Of a stretch of DNA of 28,717 nucleotides, positions 27,550-28,717 are shown in pieces. Within the stretch, counting starts at the first letter, position 1. Each line of letters opens with the position of its first letter. Position numbers and translations under genes: made by a program. The notes beneath the pieces are model-generated. The model was not told where the DNA came from, ran no database searches, and saw nothing but the letters and a program-made list of their open reading frames with translations. The stretch is from Paulinella micropora (Eukaryota; Cercozoa; Imbricatea; Euglyphida): NCBI GenBank assembly GCA_009731375.1, contig BJOX01000038.1:1100156-1128872 (forward strand), written 5' to 3'.

Positions 27550-27744
27550 ATGGGAAGACACAAGAAATATCTCACACCTGAGGACAAACGAAAGGCCAAC
27601 TCCGAAAAGGCTCTCGCATATTATAAGAGAAATAAGGATGAAATTAATCAAAAGAGCAAGGAGCAATTAAAAGAACGAAATAGAAAACTGAAGGAATATG
27701 AAGAAATGAAGGCAATCTTCGTCGCGTCGAAGATAGGAGCATAA
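27550..27744 (+). CDS. Small Lys-rich helical protein, 64 aa
   Basis: Starts MGRHKKYLTPEDKRKANSEK at an ATG in the favourable context accATGG. It continues with a YYKRNKDEINQK segment and a charged coiled-coil-like helix. Short proteins with a (K)KYLTxEE..A..YY..NK pattern recur in Polinton-like viruses and similar elements; their role is not known to me. It is preceded by the shared 15-mer and a TA-rich stretch, and followed by a double palindrome. Confidence 0.6.
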   Translation: MGRHKKYLTPEDKRKANSEKALAYYKRNKDEINQKSKEQLKERNRKLKEYEEMKAIFVASKIGA

Positions 27745-27768
27745 GTTAAAGTCAATATATTGAGTAAT

Positions 27769-27805
27769 CTCCGACATGTCGGTAATCTCGGACGCGTCCG
27801 AGATT
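27769..27805. repeat. Double palindrome, ccgacatgtcgg and ctcggacgcgtccgag
   Basis: Two adjacent perfect palindromes 26-45 bases after a stop codon. The second extends to 22 bases (27784-27805). They belong to the same GTCGG/GTCCG family as 26968-26989 and 28029-28049. Confidence 0.9.
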
Positions 27806-27846
27806 GGGTGCTATTTCAACTCAAAAGTTAATTCAACTTTTTTATG

Positions 27847-27861
27847 AATTTCATGTTAAAG
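27847..27861 (+). promoter_or_regulatory. Shared upstream motif aatttcatgttaaag, copy 2
   Basis: Identical to 27504-27518 and also followed by an atatatata run. The next start codon is 75 bases downstream. Confidence 0.5.
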
Positions 27862-27936
27862 GTAAGACATTCTCATATATATATAAAGGTAAAACAATTT
27901 AATATTTTTCCAATATTTTATATCTCCTTTGATATA

Positions 27937-28717
27937 ATGCCACCACCCTTACCATCAGCACCAAGACCAAGTGAAAATGTGAGGGAACTATTGAAGACTA
28001 GAGCGCATTTAAGGGAAACCAAGACACTATCTCGGACAAGTCCGAGATTAGCGAAGAAGCGAGAGGTAAAACTTATTGAGTTAAGACCAGTGCGAAATAG
28101 AGCCTTAAATTCACTCACATACCGCTTTAAAAAACTTGATATCAACTTCTATGATATGGATGAGATTGATTATACAATAATGAGAGCGGTAAGAGATGTT
28201 AGAAGCAGAGGTATGACAGAGAATGCGAGTATTCATGTCAAGTTTGCTTATATTACAGATATTGATGATGAAAAGTTTTATAGATGGAAAACTTTCAACG
28301 CAGTAAGGATAAAGGACATTGAAAATTTATTTAATGCTATTTATCAATACAATGAGGAAAATTTGGAAGCCAGTGCTAATGGATACGACCGCTTTATTCA
28401 ATTTATGAGGATTGAATTTATTCAGGAAGACGGAGGCGGTTGTAATCTCTCAGGAAGTGATAAAAAACATAGAACGGATGAAGGAATACATATTAATCCA
28501 CGAAGTAGAGGTAATAATTGTTTCTTTCAAGTCAATAAAAAGATATTAAAATTTGCTATTAACAAAAACAAGTGTAATGAAATTAGAAAAGAATTTAATC
28601 TTGAACCTAATTCATTCATACCTTTCTCGGTTGGTTTTGAAATCTTAAAAAAATATTGTATTGAAGGGAAATATTTTGAATTGACTGACGCGACAAGCAA
28701 ACAGACATTTAAAAATT
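27937..28717 (+). CDS. N-terminal part of a large replication-type protein of the element, cut by window end
   Basis: Open from ATG 27937 to the last base (at least 260 codons). It starts with a Pro-rich leader (MPPPLPSAPRPSENVRELLK) of the sort seen at the start of protein-primed DNA polymerase genes in Polinton-like viruses. A stretch of strands and helices follows (SIHVKFAYITDIDD, RWKTFNAVRIKDIENLF, FIQFMRIEFIQ). Then comes a GNNCFF motif followed by IRKEFNLEPNSFIPF, reminiscent of the Cys box and following helix of OTU/papain-like domains fused ahead of such polymerases. No polymerase or exonuclease motif is reached in this window, so the assignment is inference. An inverted repeat of the palindrome family lies inside its coding sequence (28029-28049). 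Confidence 0.55.
   Translation, partial: MPPPLPSAPRPSENVRELLKTRAHLRETKTLSRTSPRLAKKREVKLIELRPVRNRALNSLTYRFKKLDINFYDMDEIDYTIMRAVRDVRSRGMTENASIHVKFAYITDIDDEKFYRWKTFNAVRIKDIENLFNAIYQYNEENLEASANGYDRFIQFMRIEFIQEDGGGCNLSGSDKKHRTDEGIHINPRSRGNNCFFQVNKKILKFAINKNKCNEIRKEFNLEPNSFIPFSVGFEILKKYCIEGKYFELTDATSKQTFKN
28029..28049. repeat. Inverted repeat inside coding sequence, atctcggac-aa-gtccgagat
   Basis: Arms of nine bases with a two-base centre, encoding LSRTSPRL. It is the third locus of the palindrome family, and its position in a gene argues against a purely terminator role. Confidence 0.9.

Larger units (their letters stand above)
26461..28717. mobile_element. Left part of an integrated Polinton-like or virophage-like element, continues past window
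   Basis: Composition drops sharply to AT-rich at the end of the CTGT repeat. A strong hairpin stands at the border, and then small intronless genes follow closely spaced on one strand. Their products (small CxC..H..H zinc proteins, a short Lys-rich helical protein, and a large replication-type protein with a Pro-rich start) are typical of Polinton-like viruses and virophages found integrated in protist genomes. No capsid, ATPase or integrase gene is visible here, so the assignment rests on style and weak resemblance. Confidence 0.6.

Noticed and set aside
26968-28049. CRISPR-like array from recurring palindromes
   Set aside because: Spacing is irregular, the centres vary, one copy is inside a gene, and the window is eukaryotic with virus-like DNA.

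Overview
This is a nuclear genome fragment from a microbial eukaryote (a protist). The evidence is spliceosomal GT-AG introns, AATAAA-like poly(A) signals, very abundant microsatellites, a Ty3/gypsy retrotransposon and inserted virus-like DNA. The species cannot be fixed from the sequence. A chlorarachniophyte-like or other giant-virus-exposed protist would fit, but that is a guess. Five runs of N (2277-2286, 7331-7615, 11476-11485, 12556-12577, 16625-16670) all sit in low-complexity or homopolymer DNA.

Region 1 (1-8174) holds one plus-strand gene cut by the window's left edge. I could thread at least 19 short exons into a single frame of about 600 codons ending in TAG at 8172-8174. The introns are almost pure tetranucleotide or dinucleotide repeats (TATG, TACA, CTAT, TAGA, TC, AC, TA). 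Nearly every short exon exists in two or three adjacent copies, each followed by its own microsatellite intron. Some copies are usable in frame, one pair can only be used as alternatives, and some lack an acceptor AG. The product is a Ser/Pro-rich protein with a small Tudor-like segment. This is the most unusual structure in the window.

Region 2 (8175-11400) is a long non-coding stretch with a large inverted repeat, then a poorly resolved Pro/Ser/Thr-rich host gene.

Region 3 (about 11400-18200) looks different: GC-rich, intronless, closely packed genes separated by A/T and G/C homopolymers. It holds an unrecognised 186-codon gene, a divergent FEN1/XPG-like nuclease, a tail-to-tail gene joining eleven C2H2 fingers to a PD-(D/E)xK-like nuclease domain (with a frameshift), and an unrecognised minus-strand gene. 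It is a candidate giant-virus-derived island. A 5'-truncated Ty3/gypsy element (about 18153-21904) abuts the start of the last gene. That element has an intact DDE integrase, an unusual C-terminal extension and a possible 3' LTR.

Region 4 (21905-26460) carries a minus-strand coiled-coil gene with six exons whose five introns are all phase 1. It is followed by simple repeats and a CTGT microsatellite.

Region 5 (26461-28717) begins abruptly with a strong hairpin and is AT-rich and gene-dense. It has three small genes, two with the same CxC-x11-H-x5-H zinc motif, and a truncated large gene (at least 260 codons) resembling the N-terminal part of replication proteins of Polinton-like viruses or virophages. 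A family of GTCGGAG/GTCCGAG palindromes recurs in it. I read it as the left end of an integrated Polinton-like or virophage-like element that continues past the window.
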